A DNA stretch of 64,000 nt. Origin: an uncultured Sutterella sp. (lineage in GTDB: Bacteria; Pseudomonadota; Gammaproteobacteria; Burkholderiales; Burkholderiaceae_F). How positions within the stretch are numbered: position 1 is the first letter of the stretch; each line of letters starts with the position of its first letter. The stretch covers positions 1 through 64,000 of the forward strand of contig UQUR01000002.1 in the NCBI GenBank assembly GCA_900544345.1. The letters run 5' to 3'. Shown here in pieces: positions 50,149 through 57,957 of the stretch. The translations under genes and the position numbers were made by a program. The notes below the pieces were generated by a model. That model had not been told where the DNA came from. It saw nothing but the letters and a program-made list of their open reading frames with translations, and made no database searches.

Positions 50149-51669
50149 TTGAATACGCTCAAACAGTTTGCCATTGTTGTGGCCGGACTCGGATGGTCTC
50201 TGAGCGCCGTCGCATCGGATTTTGTCGATTTGCTCGCTGACATTCCGGTCGGTGAAAATGAATTAGCAAAATCGGTTGAGCTACGAGAGGCACAACGCAG
50301 CCGCATTAACCCTGATGACACCATTTGGGTCACTATCAGGCGTGGCTTCGGTTTAGCTGACCTGCCAGAAGCTGTCGTTGATCGAGAATTAACCCGTTAC
50401 ACGAAAGCACTTCCCTACACAGAACAGATGGCGTTCCGAGCCAGAATGTATCTGTACTTCATCGTCTCGGAAACTCAAAAACGAGGCATGCCTTCAGAAT
50501 TAGCACTGTTGCCTTTTGTTGAAAGTGCCTTTCAGCCTGAAGCCCTTTCTCGCTCCAAGGCGGCAGGTCTTTGGCAATTTCTGCCTTCTACCGGAGACAT
50601 CTTTGACTTAAGGCAGTCGAGTTGGCGAGACGACCGGCTCGATGTTATTGAAAGTACACGCGCGGCACTGGACTATCTGCAATACCTGCACAATCAATTT
50701 GAGGATTGGCACCTGGCACTGGCAGCCTACAACTGGGGAGAAGGAAGCGTGAGACGAGCCATTGCCGCCAATGCAGCTCGTGGCAAACCTACCGATTATA
50801 TGAGTTTGCCTCTGCCAAAGGAGACAGCCCGCTACGTGCCAAAACTTTTAGCGATAAAAAAACTTATTGAAGATCCGGATCGCTATGGGTTAAAACTGCC
50901 TGCTATTGCCAATGAACCGTACTTTGTTCGTGTGAATAAAAACCGGGATCTTGATTTAGAAACGGCGGCACAATTGGCTGAAACTGACCTGCAGGAATTC
51001 AGGCTCCTTAACCCAAGCTTTAACCGCCCCGTAGTGGTTGCAGCTCACCAAGGGGCCATTTTGATTCCGGCAGCAAAGGCTGACGCTTTTGTTTCCAACC
51101 TTATCAATTGGCAAGCGACCGGCAAACCCCTTTCCAATTGGTCTACGTACACGGTCAAAAAAGGCGAGTCCCTTAACGCTATCGCAAGGCGCTTTGGCAT
51201 GACTGAAGAGGAGCTGCGTGCAGCCAATAAGATTCCTAAAAACCGCCGAGTACAAATCGGCAGCACCCTTTTGGTAAAAGACGCGCAAGCAAAAACTGAC
51301 ATTCAAGTGACCGAAGCTGATTCGGCTTTAAAACTCGTCCCCTTGCCGACCACACGTCGCATTACTTACCGAGTTCGAAGTGGTGACACCCTCTCGGGAA
51401 TTGCGGCGCGTTTCGGAGTTAAAACGGCCGATATCCGAAAACAAAATAAACTAAAAAGCAACACGATTAAAGTGGGACAGAGACTGCGACTGACTGTCCG
51501 TGAAGTTCAAAGAACGAGCCTTCGAAAGACAGCTTATCGAGTCAAAAGAGGCGACACACTCTATACGATTGCTCAACGTCATCGAACCAGTGTAAGCGCA
51601 ATCATGGATGAAAATAAGCTTCAATCCAAAGATTTAAAACCGGGACAGCGTTTGGTCATTCCTCACTAA
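50149..51669 (+). CDS. mltD: Membrane-bound lytic murein transglycosylase D with LysM repeats
   Basis: 506 residues when started at the TTG at 50149, which has AAGAGG at 50137-50142 and opens directly into a signal peptide (NTLKQFAIVVAGLGW, cut after AVAS). A longer frame from 50095 runs inside fnr and has no site. GH23 domain with the catalytic Glu in LPFVESAFQPEALSRSKAAGLWQF and LALAAYNWGEGSVRRAI. Three LysM repeats at the C-terminus (YTVKKGESLNAIARRFG, YRVRSGDTLSGIAARFG, YRVKRGDTLYTIAQRH). It cuts peptidoglycan with anhydro-ring formation. No lipobox Cys is seen, so it is probably periplasmic rather than a lipoprotein. Confidence 0.93.
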   Translation: MNTLKQFAIVVAGLGWSLSAVASDFVDLLADIPVGENELAKSVELREAQRSRINPDDTIWVTIRRGFGLADLPEAVVDRELTRYTKALPYTEQMAFRARMYLYFIVSETQKRGMPSELALLPFVESAFQPEALSRSKAAGLWQFLPSTGDIFDLRQSSWRDDRLDVIESTRAALDYLQYLHNQFEDWHLALAAYNWGEGSVRRAIAANAARGKPTDYMSLPLPKETARYVPKLLAIKKLIEDPDRYGLKLPAIANEPYFVRVNKNRDLDLETAAQLAETDLQEFRLLNPSFNRPVVVAAHQGAILIPAAKADAFVSNLINWQATGKPLSNWSTYTVKKGESLNAIARRFGMTEEELRAANKIPKNRRVQIGSTLLVKDAQAKTDIQVTEADSALKLVPLPTTRRITYRVRSGDTLSGIAARFGVKTADIRKQNKLKSNTIKVGQRLRLTVREVQRTSLRKTAYRVKRGDTLYTIAQRHRTSVSAIMDENKLQSKDLKPGQRLVIPH

Positions 51670-51761
51670 GATAGTTGAGGCATTCGCGTCCTCTCTTCAA
51701 ACTTTAAGCCTCTTTAGTTAAAATCAATCCGTTATTACACATCATTTAAAGTGAGGATGAA

Positions 51762-52553
51762 ATGGGTTTCCTTCAAGGTAAAAAAATTCTGATCACAGGA
51801 ATCGTCTCCAACCGCTCCATCGCTTACGGTATCGCTAAATGTTGCCATCGTGAAGGTGCTGAGCTTGCCTTCTCTTATGCCAACGAACGTTTTAAAGATC
51901 GCGTAGCAGGTTTTGCCGCCGATTTCGGCAGCGATTTTGTTTTGCAAATGGATGTCTCCAACGACGAACAAATCAACAATACTTTTGCTCAGATTAAGCA
52001 ACGTTGGGGCGCTCTGGACGGTCTCGTCCACTCTATTGGCTTTGCGCCGCGCGAGGCCATTGCTGGGGACTTCCTTGAAGGATGTACTCGTGATGCGTTT
52101 AAAACCGCAATGGATATTTCCGCCTACTCATTCCCCGCTATTGCGCGAGCTGCCATGCCTCTCATGGAAGGCCGTGCCGGCTCCCTTTTAACGCTCACTT
52201 ACTTGGGCGGTGAACGTGTTGTTCCGAACTACAACACAATGGGGCTTTGCAAAGCAGCTCTTGAAGCAAGCACCCGCTACATTGCAAGTTCCGTGGGTCC
52301 TAAAGGAATCCGCGCCAATGCTATTTCTGCCGGCCCGATCAAAACATTAGCAGCCTCAGGCATTCAGGGCTTCTCTAAGATGCTTCATCACATGGAAGCC
52401 AATGCTCCGCTTCGCCGCACGGTTACGATTGAAGAAGTAGGAAACGTGGCCGCATTCCTTCTTTCCGATTTAGCAAGCGCTGTCACCGGCGAAATCGTAC
52501 ACGTAGATGGCGGCTTCCACAGTGTGGCAATCGGTGCAGAAACGGAACAATAA
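51762..52553 (+). CDS. fabI: Enoyl-ACP reductase FabI, canonical copy 2
   Basis: 263 residues. Catalytic Tyr157-x6-Lys164 (PNYNTMGLCKA), normal Tyr147 (TYLGGER), and SIGFAP with Gly93 as in E. coli; GPIKTLAASGIQGF substrate loop. It is about as close to E. coli FabI as to the paralogue at 8333 by eye. It is likely the housekeeping enoyl reductase of fatty acid synthesis. Own promoter region upstream (51670-51761); a long inverted repeat follows before nadK. Confidence 0.96.
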   Translation: MGFLQGKKILITGIVSNRSIAYGIAKCCHREGAELAFSYANERFKDRVAGFAADFGSDFVLQMDVSNDEQINNTFAQIKQRWGALDGLVHSIGFAPREAIAGDFLEGCTRDAFKTAMDISAYSFPAIARAAMPLMEGRAGSLLTLTYLGGERVVPNYNTMGLCKAALEASTRYIASSVGPKGIRANAISAGPIKTLAASGIQGFSKMLHHMEANAPLRRTVTIEEVGNVAAFLLSDLASAVTGEIVHVDGGFHSVAIGAETEQ

Positions 52554-52575
52554 TTGATAGTTCTATCGCACGTAT

Positions 52576-52601
52576 GACCGAAAAAGTCCACTTTTTCGGT
52601 C
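52576..52601. repeat. Perfect inverted repeat between fabI and nadK
   Basis: 12-base arms GACCGAAAAAGT and ACTTTTTCGGTC around CC. It is probably a transcription terminator-like hairpin or an operator; it has no T run after the stem. It argues against the upstream ATG at 52574 as the nadK start. Confidence 0.7.
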
Positions 52602-52624
52602 AAATCCGCTTTAGGAACAAAAAA

Positions 52625-53515
52625 GTGAAATCCTTTAAAACCGCCGCTGTTTTTGCCAAGCGAACTGAACCCATGGGAGAAGCTCTGCAAAAGCTTTTGG
52701 ACATCTTGCGTGCTGAAAAAATGGATTACCTACTTGAAGAAAGTACGGCAAACCATTTGCCAGGCTCTAAAGGGGTGAGTTTAGAAGAACTTGGCAAAAA
52801 AGCCGATGTTATCATAATGTTGGGAGGCGACGGCACAACGCTTGGTATAGCTCGCCGCATGGCTCGCTTTAAGCTTCCAATCATTGCTATTAATGCAGGT
52901 CGGCTAGGTTTTATCACAGACTTTTCTCTGCAGGAAATGAGTAAAGACCTCCCACCTCTGCTTCGGGGCGAGTACGAGGTTGACACTCGATCAATGCTTC
53001 AGGTACGAGTCTATCGCGCTGGCAAAAATGTATTTACTGCTACTGCAGTTAACGATGCAGGCATCACTCACGGCCGTGCGGGTTCCATGGTGGAATTTAA
53101 TGTTTGGGTTGACGGTCATCCGATGGCCACACAGCGTGCCGACGGCGTCATTGTTTCCTCAGCGACGGGCTCTACAGCATATGCGATGGCCGCTGGAGGC
53201 CCTATCCTGCACCCCGCACTAAACGCAATGGTTCTTGTACCAGTTGCGCCTCATGCACTCACCAATCGACCTATTGTTTTACCCGGCTTAAGCACTGTCG
53301 ATATTAGCTTGATTGAAGCCCGAGAGGCGTCTGCTTACTGTGATATGCAGGACTTTTTCCCAATGCAAAAGGGCGATGTTTTACGAGTGAGAACTTTGCC
53401 GGAAAGTTTTACTATCCTGCATCCGATCGGACACAATCACTACGACACATTGCGCCGAAAGCTTTATTGGAACCTCATGCCATCGGACAACGCCTCGCTT
53501 CCTATCAAAGACTAG
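52625..53515 (+). CDS. nadK: NAD kinase
   Basis: 296 residues from the GTG at 52625, which follows AGGAA by 7 bases and gives the family-like start KSFKTAAVFAKR; the ATG at 52574 would translate through the inverted repeat. ATP/NAD motif MLGGDGTTLGIARRM, INAGRLGFITDF, and DGVIVSSATGSTAYAMAAGGPI. It makes NADP from NAD and ATP. It is followed by recN after 9 bases, the common proteobacterial pair. Confidence 0.96.
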   Translation: MKSFKTAAVFAKRTEPMGEALQKLLDILRAEKMDYLLEESTANHLPGSKGVSLEELGKKADVIIMLGGDGTTLGIARRMARFKLPIIAINAGRLGFITDFSLQEMSKDLPPLLRGEYEVDTRSMLQVRVYRAGKNVFTATAVNDAGITHGRAGSMVEFNVWVDGHPMATQRADGVIVSSATGSTAYAMAAGGPILHPALNAMVLVPVAPHALTNRPIVLPGLSTVDISLIEAREASAYCDMQDFFPMQKGDVLRVRTLPESFTILHPIGHNHYDTLRRKLYWNLMPSDNASLPIKD

Positions 53516-53524
53516 AGTTTTATT

Positions 53525-55201
53525 ATGCTCACGCACCTTTCGCTCAAAGACTTTGTCATTGTTAAAGAACTTAATCTGGATCTTGCATCTGGGCTGACGG
53601 TTCTAACCGGCGAAACTGGCGCAGGAAAGTCCATTTTAATTGACGCTATTCAACAAATTTTAGGAGCCCGCTCTGATATAGGGATGATCCGTGAAGAAGC
53701 TAAACAAACGGATCTGACGGCTATTTTTGAAATTAATGATGACGTCCTTCAGATTCTTCGTGACCAGGCTCTCATTGCTGAAGATGATCTACTTGAAAAA
53801 ACCGCCATTATTCGCCGTGTCATTGATAGAAACGGAAGATCCCGCTCTTGGATAAATGGCGTTGCCGTAACGATCTCTCAGGTTAAAGAGTTAGCTACAA
53901 AGCTTTTGGATATCCATGGACAAAACGCCCAGCAGTCACTGCTAAAACCTAGCGGTCAATTAGCTCTTTTAGATGCGTTTGGTAGCTACACAGACGAATT
54001 AGCGGCTACACGGAAAGCCTTTTACCTCTGGCAGCAAGCGCAAAAACGTCTTTTTGAAGCAAAAGAAGATGCAAAGAAATTAGCCGATGAAGCCGAGCGG
54101 TTGGCTTGGATGCATGAAGAACTGTCGCAAATTCGACCGATCAAGGGCGAATGGGAAGAGCTTAACGCCGAGCACCGAAGACTCGGCAATGCACATGATA
54201 TTTTAGATGCTCTTGAAAGTGCTTCAAGCGATCTATCCGACAGTGATGAAAGTGCTTTAAGCCTATTGGGACGCAATACTGAAAGACTGCAGGCACTTGC
54301 CCAGTACGATGAAAAATTAGGGGATATCGCCAATCAGCTCAATGACGCTCAGGCTATTGTAGAAGATGCCGTGCGAGAGCTCGATCGCTATCGCGACAGA
54401 ACTGATCTGGATGAAGGTCGCTTTGAAGAAGTGGATGCGCGTGTTTCGCTCTACTTTAATGCAGCTCGAAAGTTTCATACTCTGCCTGAAGATCTTTTCG
54501 AGAAATTTGAAGAAACCACGCAAAAACTTAAAGCACTGCAGCAAAACCTTGACCTAGAGACACTTGAAAAAGAAGAAGAGGGCGCACACAGTGCGTATTT
54601 ATCCGTTGCCAGAACCCTCTCGAAAAAAAGACACCAGGCAGCAAAGATGCTGTCCAAACAAGTTACTGATGCAATGCAGATGCTTTCAATGGCTGGTGGC
54701 TGTTTTGAAGCAAAATTAAATAGTTCTGAACCAGGAGCATTAGGACTAGAGAGCTGTGAATTCTTAGTGGCCGGCCATCCCGGCGTGCCAGCCAGAGCAC
54801 TCTCTAAAGTTGCCTCCGGCGGTGAACTTTCACGTATCAGTTTAGCGATCTCCGTTATTACCTCCAAGCAGACCCCTGTCGATACACTCATTTTTGACGA
54901 GGTCGATGCAGGAATTGGAGGAGCAGTTGCTGATGTCGTCGGAAAGTTACTCAAAAAACTTTCCCTCGAACGCCAAGTCATGTGTGTGACTCATTTACCG
55001 CAGGTGGCCTCATACGGCTATAACCACTTAAGGGTGCAAAAATCGCAGGAAAACGGTCAAACCGTGAGCAAATTGCAACTGTTAAATGATGCTGAACGCG
55101 TTGAAGAGTTAGCCCGAATGCTAGCGGGTGCCGATGTCACAATCAAAGCAAGAGACAATGCTGCTGAACTTATAGAAAACGCCCGAGCCTACCAAGGCTA
55201 G
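53525..55201 (+). CDS. recN: DNA repair protein RecN
   Basis: 558 residues, SMC-like. Walker A LTGETGAGKSILIDAI, signature region KVASGGELSRISLAI, Walker B DTLIFDEVDAGIGGAVAD, and the coiled coils (about 150-380) between. It acts on DNA ends in double-strand break repair. Co-transcribed with nadK. Ends in a bidirectional terminator shared with fur. Confidence 0.97.
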   Translation: MLTHLSLKDFVIVKELNLDLASGLTVLTGETGAGKSILIDAIQQILGARSDIGMIREEAKQTDLTAIFEINDDVLQILRDQALIAEDDLLEKTAIIRRVIDRNGRSRSWINGVAVTISQVKELATKLLDIHGQNAQQSLLKPSGQLALLDAFGSYTDELAATRKAFYLWQQAQKRLFEAKEDAKKLADEAERLAWMHEELSQIRPIKGEWEELNAEHRRLGNAHDILDALESASSDLSDSDESALSLLGRNTERLQALAQYDEKLGDIANQLNDAQAIVEDAVRELDRYRDRTDLDEGRFEEVDARVSLYFNAARKFHTLPEDLFEKFEETTQKLKALQQNLDLETLEKEEEGAHSAYLSVARTLSKKRHQAAKMLSKQVTDAMQMLSMAGGCFEAKLNSSEPGALGLESCEFLVAGHPGVPARALSKVASGGELSRISLAISVITSKQTPVDTLIFDEVDAGIGGAVADVVGKLLKKLSLERQVMCVTHLPQVASYGYNHLRVQKSQENGQTVSKLQLLNDAERVEELARMLAGADVTIKARDNAAELIENARAYQG

Positions 55202-55229
55202 AGCGTTTCAAATAAGAAAACTTAAAAAG

Positions 55230-55258
55230 CGCAGCCTATTTTTTGGCTGCGTTTTTTT
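55230..55258. terminator. Bidirectional terminator overlapping the fur stop
   Basis: CGCAGCC (55230-55236) and GGCTGCG (55245-55251) with A before and T after. The fur stop (55236-55238) lies at the base of the loop, so the last four fur codons are part of the hairpin. Confidence 0.9.
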
Positions 55259-55679
55259 CTTGGCATTCTTTACAAATGCCGTATAAACAGAGCGTGTGGT
55301 GATCGAGTGTGTAACCGAAACGCGAGGCGATTTCCTGCTGTTTTCTTTCAATATCAATATCCACAAACTCTTCGATCTTGCCACACTGTAGGCACACTAG
55401 ATGATCATGATGCTCAGGCTCACCTAATTCATAGGAGGCGCTTTCACTGTCGAAGTGATGGCGACGCAAAAGACCGGCTACTTCAAACTGAGTGAGCACT
55501 CGATAAACCGTTGCCAAACCGACATCCTCTCCCTCTTGCTTAAGTTGGGAGAAAACTTCATCGGCAGTTAAGTGGCGCTTAGTCGTCAAAGCCGCCTTCT
55601 GAAATAACGATAATATAAGAAGGCGCGGTGCCGTCGCTTTCAATCCCAAACTTTTTAAATCACTCGGATCGTATTTCAA
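55236..55679 (-). CDS. fur: Ferric uptake regulator Fur
   Basis: 147 residues from the TTG at 55679, which has GAGGA 7 bases upstream and gives the standard Fur length; the ATG at 55727 would add a 16-residue N-terminus (MWQRSCCLFVK...) unlike the family. DNA-binding part LKATAPRLLILSLFQ and DVGLATVYRVLTQFEVAGLL; metal sites HHFDSESASYELGEPEHHDHLVC; zinc cysteines CLQCGKIEEF and GICKECQE. With Fe2+ it represses iron uptake genes. Divergent from bamE, the usual order in betaproteobacteria. Confidence 0.95.
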   Translation of the reverse strand: MKYDPSDLKSLGLKATAPRLLILSLFQKAALTTKRHLTADEVFSQLKQEGEDVGLATVYRVLTQFEVAGLLRRHHFDSESASYELGEPEHHDHLVCLQCGKIEEFVDIDIERKQQEIASRFGYTLDHHTLCLYGICKECQEKNAAKK

Positions 55680-56059
55680 TTGATTTTCCTCTAACTTTAC
55701 AAATAAGCAACAACTCCGCTGCCACATTTTCGGCTAATCATATCATGCCGATTACTAAAAAGTTCAAAAGCCTCTCTTTCAGTTCAATACGTTAACTGAC
55801 AAATCTTTGCGTTGGTATTGACTCACTTAAGAGAAAAACAGAAGACAACCAAACGCAGATAAAAGAACATGTTGCATATAACAAGAACCTCTACGAGAGC
55901 ACTTTCTGAATGTTTGCATTTTGGAACGCGTCTTAATCACATTTTTGTCTTGTTTTGCAACTTTACTGAAAAAAATTCCTCGCAATCATAGGCGTTAGAA
56001 GGCGCATTAGTTTATCATTCAGGGATCAGAGACTAACGCATTGCAATAACGTGTCACCT
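55680..56059. promoter_or_regulatory. Divergent promoter region of fur and bamE
   Basis: About 380 bases, AT-rich. It must hold both promoters. A weak dyad GCGcaTTAGT...ACTAACGC (about 56003-56040) lies just upstream of bamE. No Fur box or other site can be named with confidence, and I see no small gene. Confidence 0.4.
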
Positions 56060-56572
56060 ATGTACAAGAAATGTATGCTGACGGGCGCCCTTGCTGCCAC
56101 GCTCGTATTGTCTGGTTGCGCCCAGGTGCAGTCCCAGTGGGATGCTTTCAATGAATGGTTCCAACCATCTGAAGCCATTACATCCGTCATTAAACCCTAC
56201 CGCCCCGACACTCATCAGGGCAATTTAGTCACCAAAGAAATGGTCGACCAGCTTCACCTCGGCATGACTCAGCTTCAGGTGCAATTTTTATTAGGTGTTC
56301 CGCTTTTGCGTGATTTATTCCACCAAAACCGCTGGGATTATCTCTACTATGTCAATCCCCGTTTCGGTGATCCGCAAACGAGACGTCTGACTATCTATTT
56401 TGATGATTCCGGCCGTCTGACCCGTTACGAATTCACTCCGATGCCAGAAGAAACTCAAGCCGACCAAATGATTTTAGGCGACGAAGAGGCCTTCACGCCT
56501 GGAAATTCGGATTTGACTGTTGTTGACCAAGCTCAAAAAGCCCAGGAAGATGTTGAGCAGAATGCTCACTAA
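56060..56572 (+). CDS. bamE: Outer membrane assembly lipoprotein BamE
   Basis: 170 residues from the ATG at 56060 (a GTG three codons earlier is less likely). Lipobox LSGC after a short signal. BamE core: VTKEMVDQLHLGMTQLQVQFLLGVPLLRDLFHQNRWDYLYY and the last strand RLTIYFDDSGRLTRYEF. Part of the BAM complex that inserts beta-barrel proteins. An extra acidic tail of about 45 residues extends past the core. Confidence 0.95.
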   Translation: MYKKCMLTGALAATLVLSGCAQVQSQWDAFNEWFQPSEAITSVIKPYRPDTHQGNLVTKEMVDQLHLGMTQLQVQFLLGVPLLRDLFHQNRWDYLYYVNPRFGDPQTRRLTIYFDDSGRLTRYEFTPMPEETQADQMILGDEEAFTPGNSDLTVVDQAQKAQEDVEQNAH

Positions 56573-56597
56573 TCCCTTAGCCAAAGGATAAAAAAAG

Positions 56598-56828
56598 ATG
56601 CAAGAAAAACTTGAACTTTTAGCCGACCGCGTTCGTGCCCTTATTCAGGAAGTCAATGATTTGCGTGCCCAAAACGAACAATTGCAAGCCCTCCTGACGC
56701 AAAAGGAAAATGAAGCCGGTTTGACCAAAGCGGAAACACAGGAAGCTATTGAGCGCCTTGACGCTTTAATCCGCTCCATTGAGAAAGCTCAACAAACTGT
56801 GAGCAACGATCAACCTATGAATTTCTAA
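56598..56828 (+). CDS. Small coiled-coil protein, ZapB-like
   Basis: 76 residues, almost all one coiled coil (LELLADRVRALIQEVNDLRAQNEQLQALL). Such proteins (TIGR02449 type) stand just before zapA in many beta- and gammaproteobacteria and probably act with it at the division ring. Starts 25 bases after bamE and 16 bases before zapA. The division role is inferred from its neighbour. Confidence 0.75.
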   Translation: MQEKLELLADRVRALIQEVNDLRAQNEQLQALLTQKENEAGLTKAETQEAIERLDALIRSIEKAQQTVSNDQPMNF

Positions 56829-56844
56829 CTAAACACTTTCGATA

Positions 56845-57183
56845 ATGATGACTGCGCGTAAAACCTTGACATTGACCATCATGGGACGAGACTATCGTCT
56901 AGCGGTGGCCCCCGAAGAGGAAGCGAATTTGCGCGCTTGCGCCGAGCTCGTGCAAAGCAAAATGCAAGAAATTCACCAACCGGGTAAAGTCTTTTCTCCC
57001 GATTCGGTTGCTGTGCTCGCCGCGTTGCGCATCGCTTACGAAAACTTAATCCAGCGTCAAGCTGTTGAAGAAATGAATAAAGCCGTAGAAGATATGAATC
57101 GCTCCAAAGGCCAAATTGATTCTTTGATTGCTTTGTGCGACAGCACACTGGCTGACAAACCGACTGATAACGGCGCTCAATAA
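56845..57183 (+). CDS. zapA: Cell division protein ZapA
   Basis: 112 residues. TLTIMGRDYRLAVAPEEEANLRACAELVQSKM is the ZapA head domain; the second half is a coiled coil. ZapA bundles FtsZ filaments. Two ATGs stand in a row (56845, 56848). In many proteobacteria the 6S RNA gene follows zapA, but here only a terminator lies before the next gene. Confidence 0.93.
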   Translation: MMTARKTLTLTIMGRDYRLAVAPEEEANLRACAELVQSKMQEIHQPGKVFSPDSVAVLAALRIAYENLIQRQAVEEMNKAVEDMNRSKGQIDSLIALCDSTLADKPTDNGAQ

Positions 57184-57204
57184 ACGTTTTTTGTCTAACA
57201 TTTA

Positions 57205-57232
57205 AACGCCGCTCACTCATGCGGCGTTTTTT
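57205..57232 (+). terminator. Terminator after zapA
   Basis: AACGCCGC (57205-57212) and GCGGCGTT (57221-57228) followed by T. Confidence 0.9.
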
Positions 57233-57243
57233 GCTAACACATT

Positions 57244-57954
57244 ATGAACGAAAATTATCATCCACTGACCGACGAAGACATCAACCGCCTCGATGAACTT
57301 TTAGCAACGAGCAGTTGTGCTGAAGACACTTTTGATGTGAGTATGCTCGATGGCTTTCTTTCTGCTATTGCGCTTTTAAATCCGCCAGTCAAAGAAGAGT
57401 CCGAGTGGTACCCTTACATCTTTAACGAAGAGGGTAACCCCTGCGAAGTCGATGAGCCGGAAACTGTCCGCACACTCATTAATCAGCGTCTACAGGAAAT
57501 CCGTGCTTTTCAGGCTCAGCGTCATTTTTATAACCCTATTATTTTCCCCCTGGAAGATGATTCAGGTAATCCAGTAACAGGCCCTGAAGGACTAGCTGCA
57601 CTCGAGCCATGGGCAATGGGTTTTTATAACGCTTTAGCTCAATATAGTGATCGAGTAGATGTTACCGAAGCCATTGAGGCGCAGCTTTGTCGTATTCATC
57701 GCTTTTTAGAGCTCGACGAAGAAGATCCAGATTATCAGCAAAATCTTGCAATTCGTCAGGCAGTTGAAAAAGAACATCCCGTACGCAATCTCGAAGAAGG
57801 GATGGTCGAGATGATGGCCGGCGTCATCGAAATTGCTAAACTGAATTTACCCAATAAACCCGTGAACCGGGCAACGCCTAAAATCGGGCGCAACGATCCG
57901 TGCCCTTGCGGCTCCGGTAAAAAGTACAAAAACTGCTGCGGCAAAAATGCCTAA
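57244..57954 (+). CDS. YecA/UPF0149 family protein with SEC-C zinc motif
   Basis: 236 residues. UPF0149 part (LDELLATSSCAEDTFDVSMLDGFLSAIALL; LEPWAMGFYNAL) and a C-terminal SEC-C motif NDPCPCGSGKKYKNCCG, a zinc knuckle like that of SecA, known to contact ribosomes in YecA/SecA. It may bind ribosomes or act near SecA, but no firm role is known. It starts 11 bases after the zapA terminator. Confidence 0.88.
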   Translation: MNENYHPLTDEDINRLDELLATSSCAEDTFDVSMLDGFLSAIALLNPPVKEESEWYPYIFNEEGNPCEVDEPETVRTLINQRLQEIRAFQAQRHFYNPIIFPLEDDSGNPVTGPEGLAALEPWAMGFYNALAQYSDRVDVTEAIEAQLCRIHRFLELDEEDPDYQQNLAIRQAVEKEHPVRNLEEGMVEMMAGVIEIAKLNLPNKPVNRATPKIGRNDPCPCGSGKKYKNCCGKNA

Positions 57955-57957
57955 CAG

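Noticed and set aside
52574..52624. ATG at 52574 as nadK start
   Set aside because: The extra residues come from the long inverted repeat and are not family-like; GTG at 52625 has a ribosome site.
55680..55727. ATG at 55727 as fur start
   Set aside because: It adds 16 atypical residues; TTG at 55679 has GAGGA and gives standard length.
57184..57243. 6S RNA gene after zapA
   Set aside because: Only 60 bases with a terminator are present; no room for 6S RNA.
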